A stretch of DNA of 64,000 nt from Cyanobacteriota bacterium (GTDB lineage Bacteria; Cyanobacteriota; Vampirovibrionia; Vampirovibrionales; Vampirovibrionaceae): assembly GCA_019751815.1 (NCBI GenBank), contig JAIEMW010000001.1:876197-940196 (forward strand). Direction: 5' to 3'. Position 1 is the first letter of the stretch, and each line of letters opens with the position of its first letter. The translations under genes and the position numbers were made by a program. The notes under the pieces are model-generated. The model was not told where the DNA came from. It made no database searches and saw nothing but the letters and a program-made list of their open reading frames with translations. Of the stretch, positions 50,774-61,670 are shown piece by piece.

Positions 50774-53179
50774 ATGCCAGCGAAAAAAACCACTCCCAGT
50801 AAAACCAGCAAGCCCAGTAAGTCTGCTGCAGCTAAAAAAGTCAGCGCTAAGGCTGTAAACACCAAGGCGAAAGCTGCTAAGGACGATGATGACGATGAGG
50901 ATCTTCCCGCATCGGGTGGAAAACGTAAGGCACTGGTCATTGTCGAATCCCCAGCAAAAGCCAAAACGCTCAAGAAATATCTGGGAAGTGGCTATCAGAT
51001 CAAGGCCAGCGTCGGCCATATTCGAGATTTACCTGCCAAAAAGCTTGGCGTAGACGTCAATCAAAACTTCAATCCTGTCTATGAAGTGATGCCGGGAAAA
51101 GCGGATGTGGTTGCCGATTTACAGGAAGCCGCCCGCCAGTGTGAAGATGTCTATCTGGCAGCTGACCCTGACCGCGAAGGGGAAGCCATTGCTTGGCATA
51201 TTTACAGCCTGCTAGACAAAGCCCCCTCACAAATTCACCGGATTGAATTTCACGAGATCACCAAAAAAGCGGTGCAAGAAGCGATTTTACACCCCCGTGA
51301 AATTGACATTAACCGGGTGAATGCGCAACAGGCCAGACGGATTCTAGACAGACTCGTCGGCTACAAGCTCAGCCCCTTGCTTTGGAAAAAAGTGACCAAA
51401 GGTCTTTCTGCAGGACGCGTCCAAAGTGTGGCTGTCCGGATGATCTGCGACCGTGAAGAGGAAGTTCTGGCCTTTGTGCCAGAAGAGTACTGGACCATCC
51501 ACTGTGATGTGGCCAGTGCCACGCAGACCAGCACAGCCCCCTTCTCAACGGAAGTTTCAAAAGTTGACGGCAAAAAGCCTCAAATCACCCATGAATCCGA
51601 AGCAAACGAGATTCAAAACCATCTAAAACAAGCCAAGCTAAGTGTCAGTGCAGTGAATAAGCGTGAATCTCAACGAAACCCTGTAGCCCCCTTTATCACC
51701 AGCACGCTCCAGCGAGAGGCCAGCACCCGGTACGGTTATCCAGTGAAAAAGACCATGCAGATTGCTCAAAAACTGTACGAAGGGATTGATGCTGGGACCG
51801 AGGGTCTTGTCGGTTTAATCACCTATATGCGTACCGATAGCACCCGTATTGCCGATGAAGCCCAAGAAGAAGCCAAAAAGTACATCGTCAAAGAATACGG
51901 CGAGGCCTACTACCCCAAAACACCCCGTGTGTATCTCAAAAAAGGAAAAGCCGCACAAGACGCTCACGAGGCAATTCGCCCCACCTCCGTATTTAGAAGC
52001 CCGCAAAGCATCAAAAACCATCTCACGGAGGAAGCCTACAAGATTTACAAAATCATTTGGGACCGCTTTGTGGCCTCTCAAATGGAATCCGCCCGAGTGG
52101 AAACCAAAACCTTGGAAATTGAAGCCGGCCGCTGTATTCTGCGGGCCTCTCACACGGATATTCTCTTCCCCGGGTATCTGGCCGTCTACCGCTCCGATGA
52201 AGAAGAGACTGAAGAAGGTGAAGGACTCAGCAAACAGCCCTTCCCCAATCTCGCCAAAGGGGATGCGATCACGCTGAAGTCCGTGCTCCCCAAGCAGCAC
52301 TTTACAGAGCCACCGCCCCGGTTTAATGAGGCCAGTCTGGTCAAAACCATGGACGAATTAGGGATTGGCCGGCCCAGTACCTATGCCCCCACCATTGCTA
52401 CGATTCAAGACCGCGGGTATGTGATCAAAGAAGAGCGCAATCTGCGGCCCACTGAACTGGGCAAGACGGTGAATCAACTTCTCGTTCAGCATTTTACTGA
52501 TATTGTGGACGTCCATTTTACGGCCCAACTTGAGAACAAACTGGACGAAATTGCGGAAAGTGCTCTGGAGTGGCAGGGTGTTGTTCGTGAATTTTACGAT
52601 CCCTTTGAAGCCACGCTCACCAAAGCCGCCAATGAGATGGAAAAGGTCCACGTCTTGATTGATAACGAGATGTGTCCTAATTGTGGTAAGCCCATGGCGT
52701 TAAAAACCAGCCGCTGGGGGTCTAAATTTTTGGGCTGCACCGGGTATCCAGAGTGTAAAACCACCAAACCCCTCACCAAGGACCAAAAACCCGTTCCCGA
52801 CGACAAACCTTCGGATGAGATTTGCGAAAAGTGTAAGGGCCCCATGGTCATTCGTTACGGGCAATACGGCGAATACCTGGCCTGTTTGGATGATGAGTGT
52901 AAGGCCAAGCGACCCATTATTATCAAAACTGGGGTCAACTGTCCGTCTTGCGAAAGCGGCGAGATTGTCCAACGGAAATCCCACCGAGGCAAAATTTTCT
53001 TTGGCTGCAATGCCTATCCCAAGTGTAATTTCGTTCTGTGGAAAAAGCCCACGGGTGAAAAATGCCCAGATTGCGGCAGCATGCTGGTCGAAAAAGTGCT
53101 GAAGAAAGGCACTTTCCACGGCTGCTCAAGCAAAGAGTGCAAATTCGTTAAAGACGCCCCACCCGCCCCAGTCGCTTAA
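50774..53179 (+). CDS. topA: DNA topoisomerase I
   Basis: This 801-residue type IA enzyme relaxes negative supercoils. A Lys/Ala/Ser-rich N-terminal extension of about 50 residues and an acidic patch (DDDDDED) precede the TOPRIM domain (LVIVESPAKAKTLKKYLG, AADPDREGEAIAWH). The catalytic Tyr is in ITYMRTDSTRIA near residue 350. Four C-terminal zinc ribbons follow with paired Cys (CPNC/CTGYPEC, CEKC/CLDDEC, CPSC/CNAYPKC, CPDC/CSSKEC). The basic head may add DNA binding. Confidence 0.96.
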   Translation: MPAKKTTPSKTSKPSKSAAAKKVSAKAVNTKAKAAKDDDDDEDLPASGGKRKALVIVESPAKAKTLKKYLGSGYQIKASVGHIRDLPAKKLGVDVNQNFNPVYEVMPGKADVVADLQEAARQCEDVYLAADPDREGEAIAWHIYSLLDKAPSQIHRIEFHEITKKAVQEAILHPREIDINRVNAQQARRILDRLVGYKLSPLLWKKVTKGLSAGRVQSVAVRMICDREEEVLAFVPEEYWTIHCDVASATQTSTAPFSTEVSKVDGKKPQITHESEANEIQNHLKQAKLSVSAVNKRESQRNPVAPFITSTLQREASTRYGYPVKKTMQIAQKLYEGIDAGTEGLVGLITYMRTDSTRIADEAQEEAKKYIVKEYGEAYYPKTPRVYLKKGKAAQDAHEAIRPTSVFRSPQSIKNHLTEEAYKIYKIIWDRFVASQMESARVETKTLEIEAGRCILRASHTDILFPGYLAVYRSDEEETEEGEGLSKQPFPNLAKGDAITLKSVLPKQHFTEPPPRFNEASLVKTMDELGIGRPSTYAPTIATIQDRGYVIKEERNLRPTELGKTVNQLLVQHFTDIVDVHFTAQLENKLDEIAESALEWQGVVREFYDPFEATLTKAANEMEKVHVLIDNEMCPNCGKPMALKTSRWGSKFLGCTGYPECKTTKPLTKDQKPVPDDKPSDEICEKCKGPMVIRYGQYGEYLACLDDECKAKRPIIIKTGVNCPSCESGEIVQRKSHRGKIFFGCNAYPKCNFVLWKKPTGEKCPDCGSMLVEKVLKKGTFHGCSSKECKFVKDAPPAPVA

Positions 53180-53211
53180 TAGCCGCAGGTGATGCTTAAG
53201 AGCCACAGTGA

Positions 53212-54366
53212 TTATATTTTGCGGCCTTGCCAGTATTGCTTTAGCGCCTGAACAATTCGCGCGCTGGCTTTACCGTCCCCATAAGGATTAACAGCCTGTG
53301 CCATACGCTGATACGCAGCTGGGTTTTCTAAAAGCTCGTTTGCGGTTGAAACAATTTTGGCCTGCTGCGTTCCCACCAAAGCCACTGTCCCCATTGCCAC
53401 AGCCTCTGGCCGTTCCGTCTCATCACGCAACACCAGTACGGGCTTACTGAGTGAAGGAGCTTCTTCTTGAATGCCGCCTGAATCCGTAATCACCAAGGTC
53501 GCCCGGTTCATCAATTGGCAAAAGGGCTCATAATCCAGGGGTTCAATCAGCTGGATCCGCGCTTGCTGACCTAAAATCTGTTTGACCGTTTTGGAGACAT
53601 TAGGGTTTGGGTGCACGGGCAGCACCATTTCGACATCAGGATGGGTGAGAACAATCTCTTTAAGCGCCTCACAGATGGCAATTAAAGGATCTCCAAAGTT
53701 TTCACGGCGGTGGGTGGTCACCAGGATTAAGCGCTTTTCGGGATCTAAATTGATTGATAATGGGCTCTTGAGATGTTTTAACGTGTAGTGCAGCGCATCT
53801 ATCACGGTATTTCCGGTTACCACGATGGCTGAATCTGAGACACCTGCCTTCAAAAGATTTTGGCGCGATCCTTCAGTTGGGGGGAAATAAAGCGTGGCCA
53901 AAGAGTCGGTCACCACCCGGTTCATCTCTTCAGGGAAAGGGTATTGCAGATCAAACGTTCGCAGACCTGCTTCGACGTGGGCGATAGGGATTTTAAGATA
54001 GAAGCAAGCCAGGGAAGTTGCCATGGTGGTGGTGGTGTCCCCATGGACCAAGACCATATCGGGCTGAAAACCTTCCAAAACCGATTTCATCCCGTTTAGA
54101 ACCGCGGTAGTCACCTGGAAGAGGTCTTGATTGGGCTTCATCACATCGAGATCCGCATCCGGGACAATCTCAAACAGCGAGAGGACCTGATCCAGCATTT
54201 CTCGGTGTTGGGCGGTCACACAGACCTGAGATTCAAAAAATACGGGTTCTGCGGCTAAGGCCTGGACAACAGGCGCCATCTTAATGGCTTCTGGGCGGGT
54301 CCCAAATACGGTGAGTACTTTCATCCTAGTACTTTTATTCGGCGTGCTTTTACTCGGCGCTGTCAT
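53212..54366 (-). CDS. wecB: UDP-N-acetylglucosamine 2-epimerase (non-hydrolysing)
   Basis: This enzyme converts UDP-GlcNAc to UDP-ManNAc for envelope polysaccharides. Signatures are [18 protein letters not shown] at the start, [40 protein letters not shown], and the C-terminal [14 protein letters not shown] and RPEAV. The ATG at 54366 overlaps the stop of the exporter gene as ATGA, suggesting coupling. The first 14 residues (to STRM) are extra and come partly from a degenerate 15-bp repeat; M15 is an alternative start. Confidence 0.94.
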   Translation of the reverse strand: MTAPSKSTPNKSTRMKVLTVFGTRPEAIKMAPVVQALAAEPVFFESQVCVTAQHREMLDQVLSLFEIVPDADLDVMKPNQDLFQVTTAVLNGMKSVLEGFQPDMVLVHGDTTTTMATSLACFYLKIPIAHVEAGLRTFDLQYPFPEEMNRVVTDSLATLYFPPTEGSRQNLLKAGVSDSAIVVTGNTVIDALHYTLKHLKSPLSINLDPEKRLILVTTHRRENFGDPLIAICEALKEIVLTHPDVEMVLPVHPNPNVSKTVKQILGQQARIQLIEPLDYEPFCQLMNRATLVITDSGGIQEEAPSLSKPVLVLRDETERPEAVAMGTVALVGTQQAKIVSTANELLENPAAYQRMAQAVNPYGDGKASARIVQALKQYWQGRKI

Positions 54367-55409
54367 CGAAAGCTAATCCAAAGAAAAGCCACGTAACACA
54401 GCCCACCCAGTAACATAACATAGGGCATATAGCGGGCTTCCTTCAGGAAGCCAAAAAAGTATATCAACAGACTGGAGACAAAGGTTAAAACCACCGAAGC
54501 CACTGCTTGTGGCGTGAGCACCCAGGGGGTGAAGGCCAGACCAACAGCCGTCGGGATACAACTTTGAAAGACCATCGCCCCAGTAATGTTGCCAATGGCT
54601 AAGACATCTTTCTTTTTACTGATCCAGACCACGCTGTTAAACTTTTCCGGCAGTTCCGTTGCAATGGGGGCAATAATCAGGCTGAGAACCAGGGGATTGA
54701 GATGAAACAGGGTCGATATGTGCTTTACCTGATCCACAAAAAGATGGGCACAGATTAGGATTCCCAAGAGACCAGCCAGCACTTGGAGCAGAATAATTAG
54801 CGTGACAGGCTCTTTCTTTCCTTCAGATTCAAGCCCTGAACCTGGGACAAACATCAAGGCCTCTAGTTCAAACTCGCTGTCTGCCATATGCTCTTTGGTC
54901 ATGGTGCGGTAGACATAAATACCGTAGTACACCACCAGCAGGCCTGCCAAAATCATTTTCATAACCGGGGTACAGACAAACGCCGCAAGGACTACCAATG
55001 CATAGGCCGCAAAGAAGTACTGTAAATCACGCTTAAACAAATGTGTTTCCACATGCATTTGGGTACTGCGCTTTCCTTGTTTGGCAAACACAAACACCGC
55101 CACCGCTGAAACAAACATTGCCAGTGTTGAGAGTAAAAACGGTGCACCCAAAATTGCGCCAATACCAATTTCTTGACCCTCTTCAACAGAGATAGAGGAA
55201 ACACCCATAATCCCAGAGACAATCGCCACAATGGGCACCAACGTTTCTGGTAACGCAGTGCCCACAGCGGCAAGTACACTTCCAACAGCACCTTGGGAAA
55301 GTTGAAATCGGTGTCCTACCCATTCAATGGCATTGGTAAAAATGGAACAGGCAAAGACGATCAGCACCAGCAGAATAAGCGTTCCAACAAGTGCTATCAA
55401 AATTTCCAC
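54363..55409 (-). CDS. Calcium/cation antiporter of the CaCA superfamily
   Basis: This is a 348-residue membrane protein with about ten hydrophobic segments. The two inverted alpha repeats that form the ion path are visible: [20 protein letters not shown] in the first half and [20 protein letters not shown] in the second, each with the acidic residue that binds the cation. A hydrophilic loop lies between them. It probably exchanges Ca2+ for Na+ or H+; the ion pair is not determinable. It is coupled to wecB by a 4-bp overlap, although the functions look unrelated. Confidence 0.87.
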   Translation of the reverse strand: MEILIALVGTLILLVLIVFACSIFTNAIEWVGHRFQLSQGAVGSVLAAVGTALPETLVPIVAIVSGIMGVSSISVEEGQEIGIGAILGAPFLLSTLAMFVSAVAVFVFAKQGKRSTQMHVETHLFKRDLQYFFAAYALVVLAAFVCTPVMKMILAGLLVVYYGIYVYRTMTKEHMADSEFELEALMFVPGSGLESEGKKEPVTLIILLQVLAGLLGILICAHLFVDQVKHISTLFHLNPLVLSLIIAPIATELPEKFNSVVWISKKKDVLAIGNITGAMVFQSCIPTAVGLAFTPWVLTPQAVASVVLTFVSSLLIYFFGFLKEARYMPYVMLLGGLCYVAFLWISFR

Positions 55410-55497
55410 GGCGTTGAGTAAACCCTATGCTTGATCAATCGAATGGTGTCCATACGATTATACCGTAGGATTTCACTCTTTCCAGGAGCTGGCTTTT

Positions 55498-55980
55498 CTA
55501 GGTACCAATGATTCGGTTAAGCAGATTCATAATGCCACCGTCCCAAGCGCCGGCTAAGCGCTGGACAATGCCGCCCATATCCACATCAATGGTTGATTGG
55601 TTATGGAATAAAGACGGGGAATAATTACCCAACGGGTTGTTGGGGGTGAGATTGGAATCTAAAATACCGAAGAAATTTTGGAACGACTGACCGTTGCCGA
55701 TGGTGCCTCTTGTGTAGTCAATGTTAAACAGATTTTGCCACACATTGTCGCCACCATTGAGCGCGCGGCTGGGCGGTAACACCGGGGAATAAAAGACATT
55801 ACGTCCCGGTAAACCACCGCCAAGCAGGATACCATCCAGTTGATCCAGACCACGAAAGTCTTGAAGATCCTGGTTTCCTGCTTGAGTCGCGGCTGGATCA
55901 GCACCCAGACCGCCGAAGCCGCCGAGTCCTGCCAGACCTAGACCTTGCAAAAAGCCTAGATTCAATCCATTGATTGCCAA
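55498..55980 (-). CDS. Gly/Leu/Asn-rich hypothetical protein (TTG start)
   Basis: This is a 160-residue protein. The head is LGF-LQG-LGLAGLGGFGGLG, a Gly/Leu-rich stretch, followed by an Asp/Gln/Asn-rich body and a more ordered end (MGGIVQRLAGAWDGGIMNLLNRIIG). The start is TTG at 55980, because GGAGGAG lies 6 nt upstream of it and falls inside any longer frame. In composition it resembles the 435-residue protein at 14547-15854. No family is recognised. Confidence 0.65.
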   Translation of the reverse strand: MAINGLNLGFLQGLGLAGLGGFGGLGADPAATQAGNQDLQDFRGLDQLDGILLGGGLPGRNVFYSPVLPPSRALNGGDNVWQNLFNIDYTRGTIGNGQSFQNFFGILDSNLTPNNPLGNYSPSLFHNQSTIDVDMGGIVQRLAGAWDGGIMNLLNRIIGT

Positions 55981-56244
55981 GGGATACTCCTCCAATTTAG
56001 CTTGCTTGCTGCTTCCTTCAATCAGTCATCACCGTGTCTTAACGCTACGGTTCGGACTCATTCAATTTCACAGAGAGGGAACACACACCAAAATAGACAT
56101 CGAAATGAGAAAAATAGGACATCTTACTTTGCTAAATAAATAAAAACATTTTATATGCCAAAATTGCCCCGAGACATGCCCAGACATAAAAATAGCCCGC
56201 AAGGGGTACTAGAACAGATATCTAATCAAATTGCTGAAAACGTT

Positions 56245-57342
56245 CTAATGGGATGAACTGGTTTTTCCGTGCTCTGGTGGATCTGGAATCACCTTATTCA
56301 GCAAGACATTGGCCCCGGCTGCCAAGACACCTGCCCCGATAATGCCGGCTGCAATGGGCGCCATAGAAATCAACAAAGGAGAAAGCCCCGTTACAGCAGC
56401 CGTGGCTGCTGTTGTGGCAGTGGTTGCCATGGTAAATAGGGCAAAGCCAAAGGTGTAACCAATGTTAGCCACTTCCCATAGCAACAATGATTTGGCCAAT
56501 TTGGTCACCAGGGTTTTCCCAGTCTGCCACCAGGTATTCAGCTTACTGCCGAAGGAGCCGTCTTCTTTGTCTTTGGCATTTCGATAAGCATCTCGGGTGG
56601 ACTTAAACACGCCCCAACCTAAAAAGCCCCAAGAGAGGGTTGGCGGGATGAGCATCGGCCAGCGTTTGGTCTGGAAGGGTTCTACAAACGCCCGAATATT
56701 CCCGGCCACAACGGTGTTCTTAAAAAACGATCCCGCTGTCATCGATTGGGTGTGCTGGTTTGACTTGAGAAAATCTTTAAAGTTATATCGAACAGAGTCT
56801 TTCCAAGCACTCATAAATGCAGAACGACCCGCACTATTGGCTAATGTCAGCTTTTGACCATTGGCCTGTAGATTTTCCACCACGCTTCTAAAGGCGCTTT
56901 CCCCGGCTTTGCTTTGCATATTGCCCATGCCGAGAATTTCTCTCCAGGTCACCGTGTTTTTGGTGATGTTACTGAGTGCCGCCATCGTCTGACTGGAGGT
57001 GGGGGCAGACATCATGAGCGATTGACCTTGGGCCTTGACAGAATTACCCAGGATTTTGGCTTGCGAGCTGCCGGTCGACGTACTCGAAACAAAGGAATCT
57101 CGAACATGATCAAATGTGGGTTTATGGGCGTTGGCAATCTCATCGATAATACGAACCGGCACCCGGCGCAGTGTGGTTTGTACGACATTGTCCATCGCCT
57201 TATGAGAGGCTTCACCCAGAACACCTCTTTGAGCCTCGCTGTATCGGCCGGCTTGGCCGAGTGCTGCAGCGTAAGGGTCAAAGCCAGAGCCAAAGCCCCC
57301 GTAGGAATTTGCTCGCGTGCGATGTACGGCTTCAAAAGACAA
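56245..57342 (-). CDS. Hypothetical protein with C-terminal membrane segments
   Basis: This protein has about 365 residues. A Tyr/Gly/Phe-rich start (NSYGGFGSGFDPYAAALGQAGRYSE) is followed by a long Ser/Thr/Ala/Asn-rich region. Hydrophobic segments lie near the middle (MLIPPTLSWGFLGWGVF) and in the last 100 residues (IGYTFGFALFTMATT and ISMAPIAAGIIGAGVLAAGANVLL). No known domain is seen. TTG at 57342 is proposed because AAAGGGG lies 7 nt upstream; the frame stays open to 57375. Confidence 0.65.
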   Translation of the reverse strand: MSFEAVHRTRANSYGGFGSGFDPYAAALGQAGRYSEAQRGVLGEASHKAMDNVVQTTLRRVPVRIIDEIANAHKPTFDHVRDSFVSSTSTGSSQAKILGNSVKAQGQSLMMSAPTSSQTMAALSNITKNTVTWREILGMGNMQSKAGESAFRSVVENLQANGQKLTLANSAGRSAFMSAWKDSVRYNFKDFLKSNQHTQSMTAGSFFKNTVVAGNIRAFVEPFQTKRWPMLIPPTLSWGFLGWGVFKSTRDAYRNAKDKEDGSFGSKLNTWWQTGKTLVTKLAKSLLLWEVANIGYTFGFALFTMATTATTAATAAVTGLSPLLISMAPIAAGIIGAGVLAAGANVLLNKVIPDPPEHGKTSSSH

Positions 57343-57507
57343 CCAAAAACCCCTTTTGTGACGAGAAAGCCTCAATCAATATATCTAGAAAATCTAGACG
57401 CTAGAATCTGAGAAGCAGAAATGGTCTAATTGCTCAAAATCCTCAAAATGCTCTCTTTTATATAAAAACTTTCTTAAGATGTTTTGTGCTAGTGAGACAA
57501 AATCCAG

Positions 57508-58008
57508 ATGTCACAAGGGTATTTTCACAAACTACGCGTGGGTGTTGTGGTCTTTCATCAAGACCACCTTTTGCTACTGCGCCAAAACAACCTAGACTTC
57601 TGGGTGCTGCCGGGCGGTACGGTGGAAGGGCACGAGTCTTTAGCAGAGGCAGCTGAACGCGAAATGCTTGAAGAAACCGCATTGGCCGTTTCCATTCGCC
57701 GGTTACTTTGGGTGAGTGATTTTATTCCGGCAAAAGCCCCCTCCACCGGTCATGTGGTCGATGTTGTCTTCTGGGGCAGCATTACCGGGGGAACATTAAG
57801 TACGGTGCTCACCGAAAACATCAACGAGATGCGCTGGGTGAGTAAAGCCGATTTATCAGAAACAGTCACAAACAGCGTCACTCTCCAGCCCCGCAAGATT
57901 GAGGCTCTGATTCTGACCCACTGGGAGTCTCTCTCAGATATCTCAGCAAACGCTGGATTACGGGAGCACCCTGTTAACGGGGATCCCTATCTAGGGCTAA
58001 TTCGTTAA
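57508..58008 (+). CDS. NUDIX hydrolase
   Basis: This is a 166-residue single NUDIX domain. The box begins GGTVEGHESLAEAAEREMLEE, matching G-x5-E-x7-R-E-U-x-E-E, with Ala replacing the late Gly. The preceding LLLRQNNLDFWVLPGG strand is typical. Substrates in this family are nucleoside diphosphates linked to another group; the specific one is unknown. The C-terminal tail of about 30 residues after the fold has no assigned role. Confidence 0.88.
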   Translation: MSQGYFHKLRVGVVVFHQDHLLLLRQNNLDFWVLPGGTVEGHESLAEAAEREMLEETALAVSIRRLLWVSDFIPAKAPSTGHVVDVVFWGSITGGTLSTVLTENINEMRWVSKADLSETVTNSVTLQPRKIEALILTHWESLSDISANAGLREHPVNGDPYLGLIR

Positions 58009-58020
58009 TTCTGCGTCCCA

Positions 58021-58635
58021 TTAATTCTGCTTTCTGGGTGGCGGGAGCGGCATGGTCATATTGACGGGGAAATATGCAAACGGAAAATCCGAAGGCAAAG
58101 GGGGTAGTTTTTTGGCCTGAATGGTCTTTAAAAGAGCGCTGTCGAGTGGGGGACATCCGGAACTTAAAATGGGCTGAAGATCCCGAATCTTCCCGTTTTT
58201 TTCAATCACAAAATGAACCAGCGCGTATGTTTTCAAGGGTTGGGTTGGGCATTTCTCCATCGTCGCTTTCAGATTACTCTGCAGCTCATTACGCATATCA
58301 AAAGCATAACGGGCCCCAGACATCATCACGAAAGGATCATGTGTGATCGAGGCAGCCACCTTCTTTTCTTCCTCATTATTGAGAATCAACCCCTGATACA
58401 ATCCTTGCCGAACAAAGGTCTCACCTTTATCCGTTTTCACCCGGTACCCCTTGGCATTCATTTCAATCAGATGCCCCGTCACATCAGTGCCGTTGTGGAG
58501 ATAGATGGTCACCTCTGGCGATTTTAGCCCTTGTGCAAGAGATGACAAGGGGAAGCACCCCAAAAGCCCAAAAGCAAAAAGACACACTGTCTGCCAGCAG
58601 CGATTATTTAGTAGCGTTTTTTTGGGGAGGGTCAC
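58021..58635 (-). CDS. Exported protein with TonB-like C-terminal domain
   Basis: This protein has about 204 residues. A signal peptide (TVCLFAFGLLGCFPLSSLAQG) is followed by a short beta segment (EVTIYLHNGTDVTGHLIEMNAKGYRVKTDKGE). The last third resembles the TonB C-terminal fold (KTYALVHFVIEKNGKIRDLQPILSSGCPPLDSALLKTI). It lacks the Pro-rich spanning region of true TonB. GTG at 58635 is proposed: it begins 4 nt after the stop of the upstream gene and directly before the signal peptide. Longer versions would overlap that gene. Confidence 0.65.
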   Translation of the reverse strand: MTLPKKTLLNNRCWQTVCLFAFGLLGCFPLSSLAQGLKSPEVTIYLHNGTDVTGHLIEMNAKGYRVKTDKGETFVRQGLYQGLILNNEEEKKVAASITHDPFVMMSGARYAFDMRNELQSNLKATMEKCPTQPLKTYALVHFVIEKNGKIRDLQPILSSGCPPLDSALLKTIQAKKLPPLPSDFPFAYFPVNMTMPLPPPRKQN

Positions 58636-58639
58636 GCGA

Positions 58640-59320
58640 TTAATTCTTTCGGTAAAACCCAAATTGAACCGGCTTAAAGCGAGACAGTTCAGATTGAAGG
58701 TAGCTATTCTCATCGGTCATTGCTTTTAGACGCTGTTTTAACGAGTCATTCTCACTCTTACAGCGAATCAGCTCAACCACAACCTCATCCAAACCAGCCA
58801 GTTTATCGTCCAGGAGACGGGCCATGTCCTTTAAAATACCCTCTTTGGCCTGGGTCATGGCTTCCACCACAACGGAAATTCTCTCACCGCTGGGAATAGG
58901 AGCTGGTTTATCTGCACCCGTTTTGGCAACGGCATTACTGATACCTGATGACTGGTTAATCGCGCTGACCATCTGATTAAAGCCTTGTATGGTGGCTGAC
59001 TCAGAAGCATCTAAAGGGTTATTGCCCGAAAGGCTCTCATCCAAGAGGTAATTCTGAATGGTAGACATCGTTTCACCTCGTCCTTGCATCTCAACAGCCT
59101 TTTTCAACAGCTCGAGATCTTCTTTGCTGTATTGTGTCGCCCCCGTGCGTTCATCAAAGAAAGGATTGAGACCGAGTTGAGCGACCAGGAAATTCAGGTC
59201 GTCTTCTGAAACAGCGAGAAATTCTGTCAGATAGGCAGTTGTGTAAATAAACGGATCGCGGGTGTCACGGGCAGACACGGTATTCTCTGATGATAGTCCT
59301 GGATTCATGAGCGCGTACAT
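58640..59320 (-). CDS. MerR-like helix-turn-helix protein with C-terminal coiled coil
   Basis: This is a 226-residue protein. Residues 25-95 resemble a MerR winged helix: YLTEFLAVSEDDLNFLVAQLG, then TGATQYSKEDLELLKKAVEM in place of the usual YS-x-x-DL word, then STIQNYL. A Ser/Asn-rich linker follows. The last ~75 residues form a coiled coil (LLDDKLAGLDEVVVELIRCKSENDSL to LQSEL). No metal- or drug-binding Cys set is seen, so it may be a structural or regulatory DNA-binding protein. It is cotranscribed with the TonB-like gene downstream. Confidence 0.65.
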   Translation of the reverse strand: MYALMNPGLSSENTVSARDTRDPFIYTTAYLTEFLAVSEDDLNFLVAQLGLNPFFDERTGATQYSKEDLELLKKAVEMQGRGETMSTIQNYLLDESLSGNNPLDASESATIQGFNQMVSAINQSSGISNAVAKTGADKPAPIPSGERISVVVEAMTQAKEGILKDMARLLDDKLAGLDEVVVELIRCKSENDSLKQRLKAMTDENSYLQSELSRFKPVQFGFYRKN

Positions 59321-59724
59321 CTCTCTTAGAAGCTAACTGCACAAAGATTAAGACCCTTTAGTCTGCTAATCACTGAACTCACTGTCTTCTTTGAGAATGA
59401 TTGCAGGGAACCCTACCGAAAAACGACTTGCTTGTTCAGACTGAAAAAATCCAGGGCCCAAACAGGGTAAGTCAGACAATACTCTCGATCCAAATTTACA
59501 GTGAACTCGCTAGCAGTGAACCAGCGCCAGCCAGGTCAATTCGACCAATGACATGACAAGTGTTAACTTTAGCTGATTTTCGTCAATAAAAACACTATTT
59601 GTAAGCAAATTGTGACGCAAGCAAGCCAGTCAAGATACTTTATCAAAAGCCAGGGGAGTGGTAGTCTATAGAGACAAATCGATTTTATTCAATTCATTCG
59701 GCATTATACAAGGCAGTCTCACTT
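59321..59724. promoter_or_regulatory. Divergent intergenic region with possible ftsH promoter
   Basis: This is a 404-bp gap. TTGTGA (59610-59615) and GATACT (59634-59639) with an 18-bp spacer lie about 90 bp before ftsH and could be its promoter; the match is modest. No coding frame with a ribosome site, tRNA or riboswitch consensus is evident. Confidence 0.4.
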
Positions 59725-61635
59725 ATGAAAAACCAAAAACGAAGTGGCATCATCATCATACTTGTTCTATTGGTCTTGGTCTTTTTGTACTCAACCTTTA
59801 CGACGAGTTCTACCGGTCCTATGGTGAAAGAGCTGCAATATTCTGAATTTCTCCAAAAAATTGACCGAGGAGAAATAAGCAATGTGGATATTGCTGGACA
59901 AAACGCAGAAGCCACGCCGAAACTTCAAGGGTCGATGCCTTCTATGACTTCAGGCCGACCGCAGTTTTACAAAATCCAACTGCCGGAAGGGGATGCTGCC
60001 AATCTTTTGGTCCCCCGTTTGGAAAAAAATCACGTTCAATTTAAGTTTAAGCCGCCACAGTCACCCAATTTCTGGAGTCAGATTGTGACGTTCCTGTTTC
60101 TCTCTATCATTCCCGTTTTTCTGATTATGGTTTTTCTTAGAAGTGCCCAAAACGGTGGATCTCAGGCGATGTCCTTTGGGAAAAGTCGCGCCAAAATGAT
60201 GATTGACAATAAGGTCAACATCACTTTTGACGAAGTCGCCGGCATTGATGAGGCCAAAGCCGAACTGGAAGAAATTGTCGACTTCCTGAAAAACGGAGAA
60301 CGTTACCAAAAACTGGGTGCGCGTGTTCCAAAAGGGGTTTTGCTGGTGGGTGCCCCAGGGACTGGGAAAACATTGCTTGCCAAAGCCGTTGCTGGGGAAG
60401 CAGGGGTTCCGTATTTCAGTATCAGTGGCTCTGATTTTGTTGAAATGTTTGTTGGAGTCGGTGCCAGTCGGGTACGCGATCTGTTTGAACAGGCGAAAAA
60501 ACACGCACCGTGTATTATTTTTGTTGATGAAATAGATGCAGTAGGCCGTCAGAGGGGTGCCGGTCTTGGCGGTGGGCACGATGAGCGGGAACAAACGCTC
60601 AACCAATTACTCGTCGAGATGGACGGATTTGATCCCAATACTGGGATTATTATCTTGGCGGCAACAAACCGCCCGGATATTCTCGATAATGCCTTGCTGC
60701 GCCCAGGTCGCTTTGACCGTCAGATTGTCATTGACAGGCCTGATGTGAAAGGCCGTGAACAGATTCTGAAAGTGCACACCAAAGGTAAACCAATGGCCGA
60801 TGATGTGGATTTGAAAACCCTGGCTCGAAGAACTTCTGGCTTTACGGGGGCGGATTTATCCAACCTGCTGAATGAAGGCGCCTTGCTCGCTGCGCGCAAG
60901 CACAAAGAAATCATTGAGATGGAAGACATCGAACTCAGCATTGACCGCGTTGTGGTTGGGATCGAAAAGCGCTCGCGCATGGTGAATGAGAAAGAGAAAG
61001 AAAACACCGCTTATCACGAAGTGGGGCACGCCCTAACAGCGATGATGACAGAAGGGTGCGACCCTTTACGAAAAGTGACCATTATCCCTCGGGGGATGGC
61101 GCTGGGCTACTCTTGGACCGCCCCGGATTCTGATCACAACACTTACAGTAAATCCCAATTGCTTGCCAGAATGGCCGAAGCACTGGGCGGCAGAGTCTCT
61201 GAAGAAATTGTGTTTGGTGATGTGACTACCGGTGCCAGTAACGACCTGGAAAAAGTCTCTAAAATTGCTCGAGATATTGTCACCGTCTACGGGATGAATG
61301 AAACACTGGGTCCTGTTGCCTATGGTGACAAGAATGAGCATGTGTTTATGGGCCGTGATTTTGGAACATCTCGCAACTACAGCGAAGAAGTGGCTGCAGA
61401 GATTGACAGACAGGTGAAAAAACTGGTCGACAAGCAATACCAATACGTCCACAACCTGCTTTCTGAGAACCGCGATGTGATGGACGCCATTGTAAAAGTG
61501 TTACTTGAGAAAGAGACCTTGGAAGAGCAAGAGATTCGTGAGATTATCGAAAAAACCAAAACCGCCCGGGCCAATTCCGGCAAGCAACAGTTCCATCACA
61601 TTGACCCGAATTCAGTCCGTCTAAGCGCACAATAG
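59725..61635 (+). CDS. ftsH: ATP-dependent zinc metalloprotease FtsH
   Basis: This 636-residue membrane-bound AAA+ protease degrades unfolded membrane and soluble proteins. Two membrane segments flank a periplasmic domain ([15 protein letters not shown] near 10-25 and [19 protein letters not shown] near 118-137). The AAA module has GAPGTGKT near residue 209, pore word [26 protein letters not shown], and the second region of homology [20 protein letters not shown]. The zinc protease site HEVGH is near residue 430. proS follows after 35 bp. Confidence 0.97.
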   Translation: MKNQKRSGIIIILVLLVLVFLYSTFTTSSTGPMVKELQYSEFLQKIDRGEISNVDIAGQNAEATPKLQGSMPSMTSGRPQFYKIQLPEGDAANLLVPRLEKNHVQFKFKPPQSPNFWSQIVTFLFLSIIPVFLIMVFLRSAQNGGSQAMSFGKSRAKMMIDNKVNITFDEVAGIDEAKAELEEIVDFLKNGERYQKLGARVPKGVLLVGAPGTGKTLLAKAVAGEAGVPYFSISGSDFVEMFVGVGASRVRDLFEQAKKHAPCIIFVDEIDAVGRQRGAGLGGGHDEREQTLNQLLVEMDGFDPNTGIIILAATNRPDILDNALLRPGRFDRQIVIDRPDVKGREQILKVHTKGKPMADDVDLKTLARRTSGFTGADLSNLLNEGALLAARKHKEIIEMEDIELSIDRVVVGIEKRSRMVNEKEKENTAYHEVGHALTAMMTEGCDPLRKVTIIPRGMALGYSWTAPDSDHNTYSKSQLLARMAEALGGRVSEEIVFGDVTTGASNDLEKVSKIARDIVTVYGMNETLGPVAYGDKNEHVFMGRDFGTSRNYSEEVAAEIDRQVKKLVDKQYQYVHNLLSENRDVMDAIVKVLLEKETLEEQEIREIIEKTKTARANSGKQQFHHIDPNSVRLSAQ

Positions 61636-61670
61636 CCTCTTGAAGATACTTCCCAGATGAAACTCCCCCT

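Noticed and set aside
58636..58713. Upstream extension of the TonB-like gene (start MRIATFNLNC)
   Set aside because: It would overlap the MerR-like gene by 74 bp and place the signal peptide far from the N-terminus.
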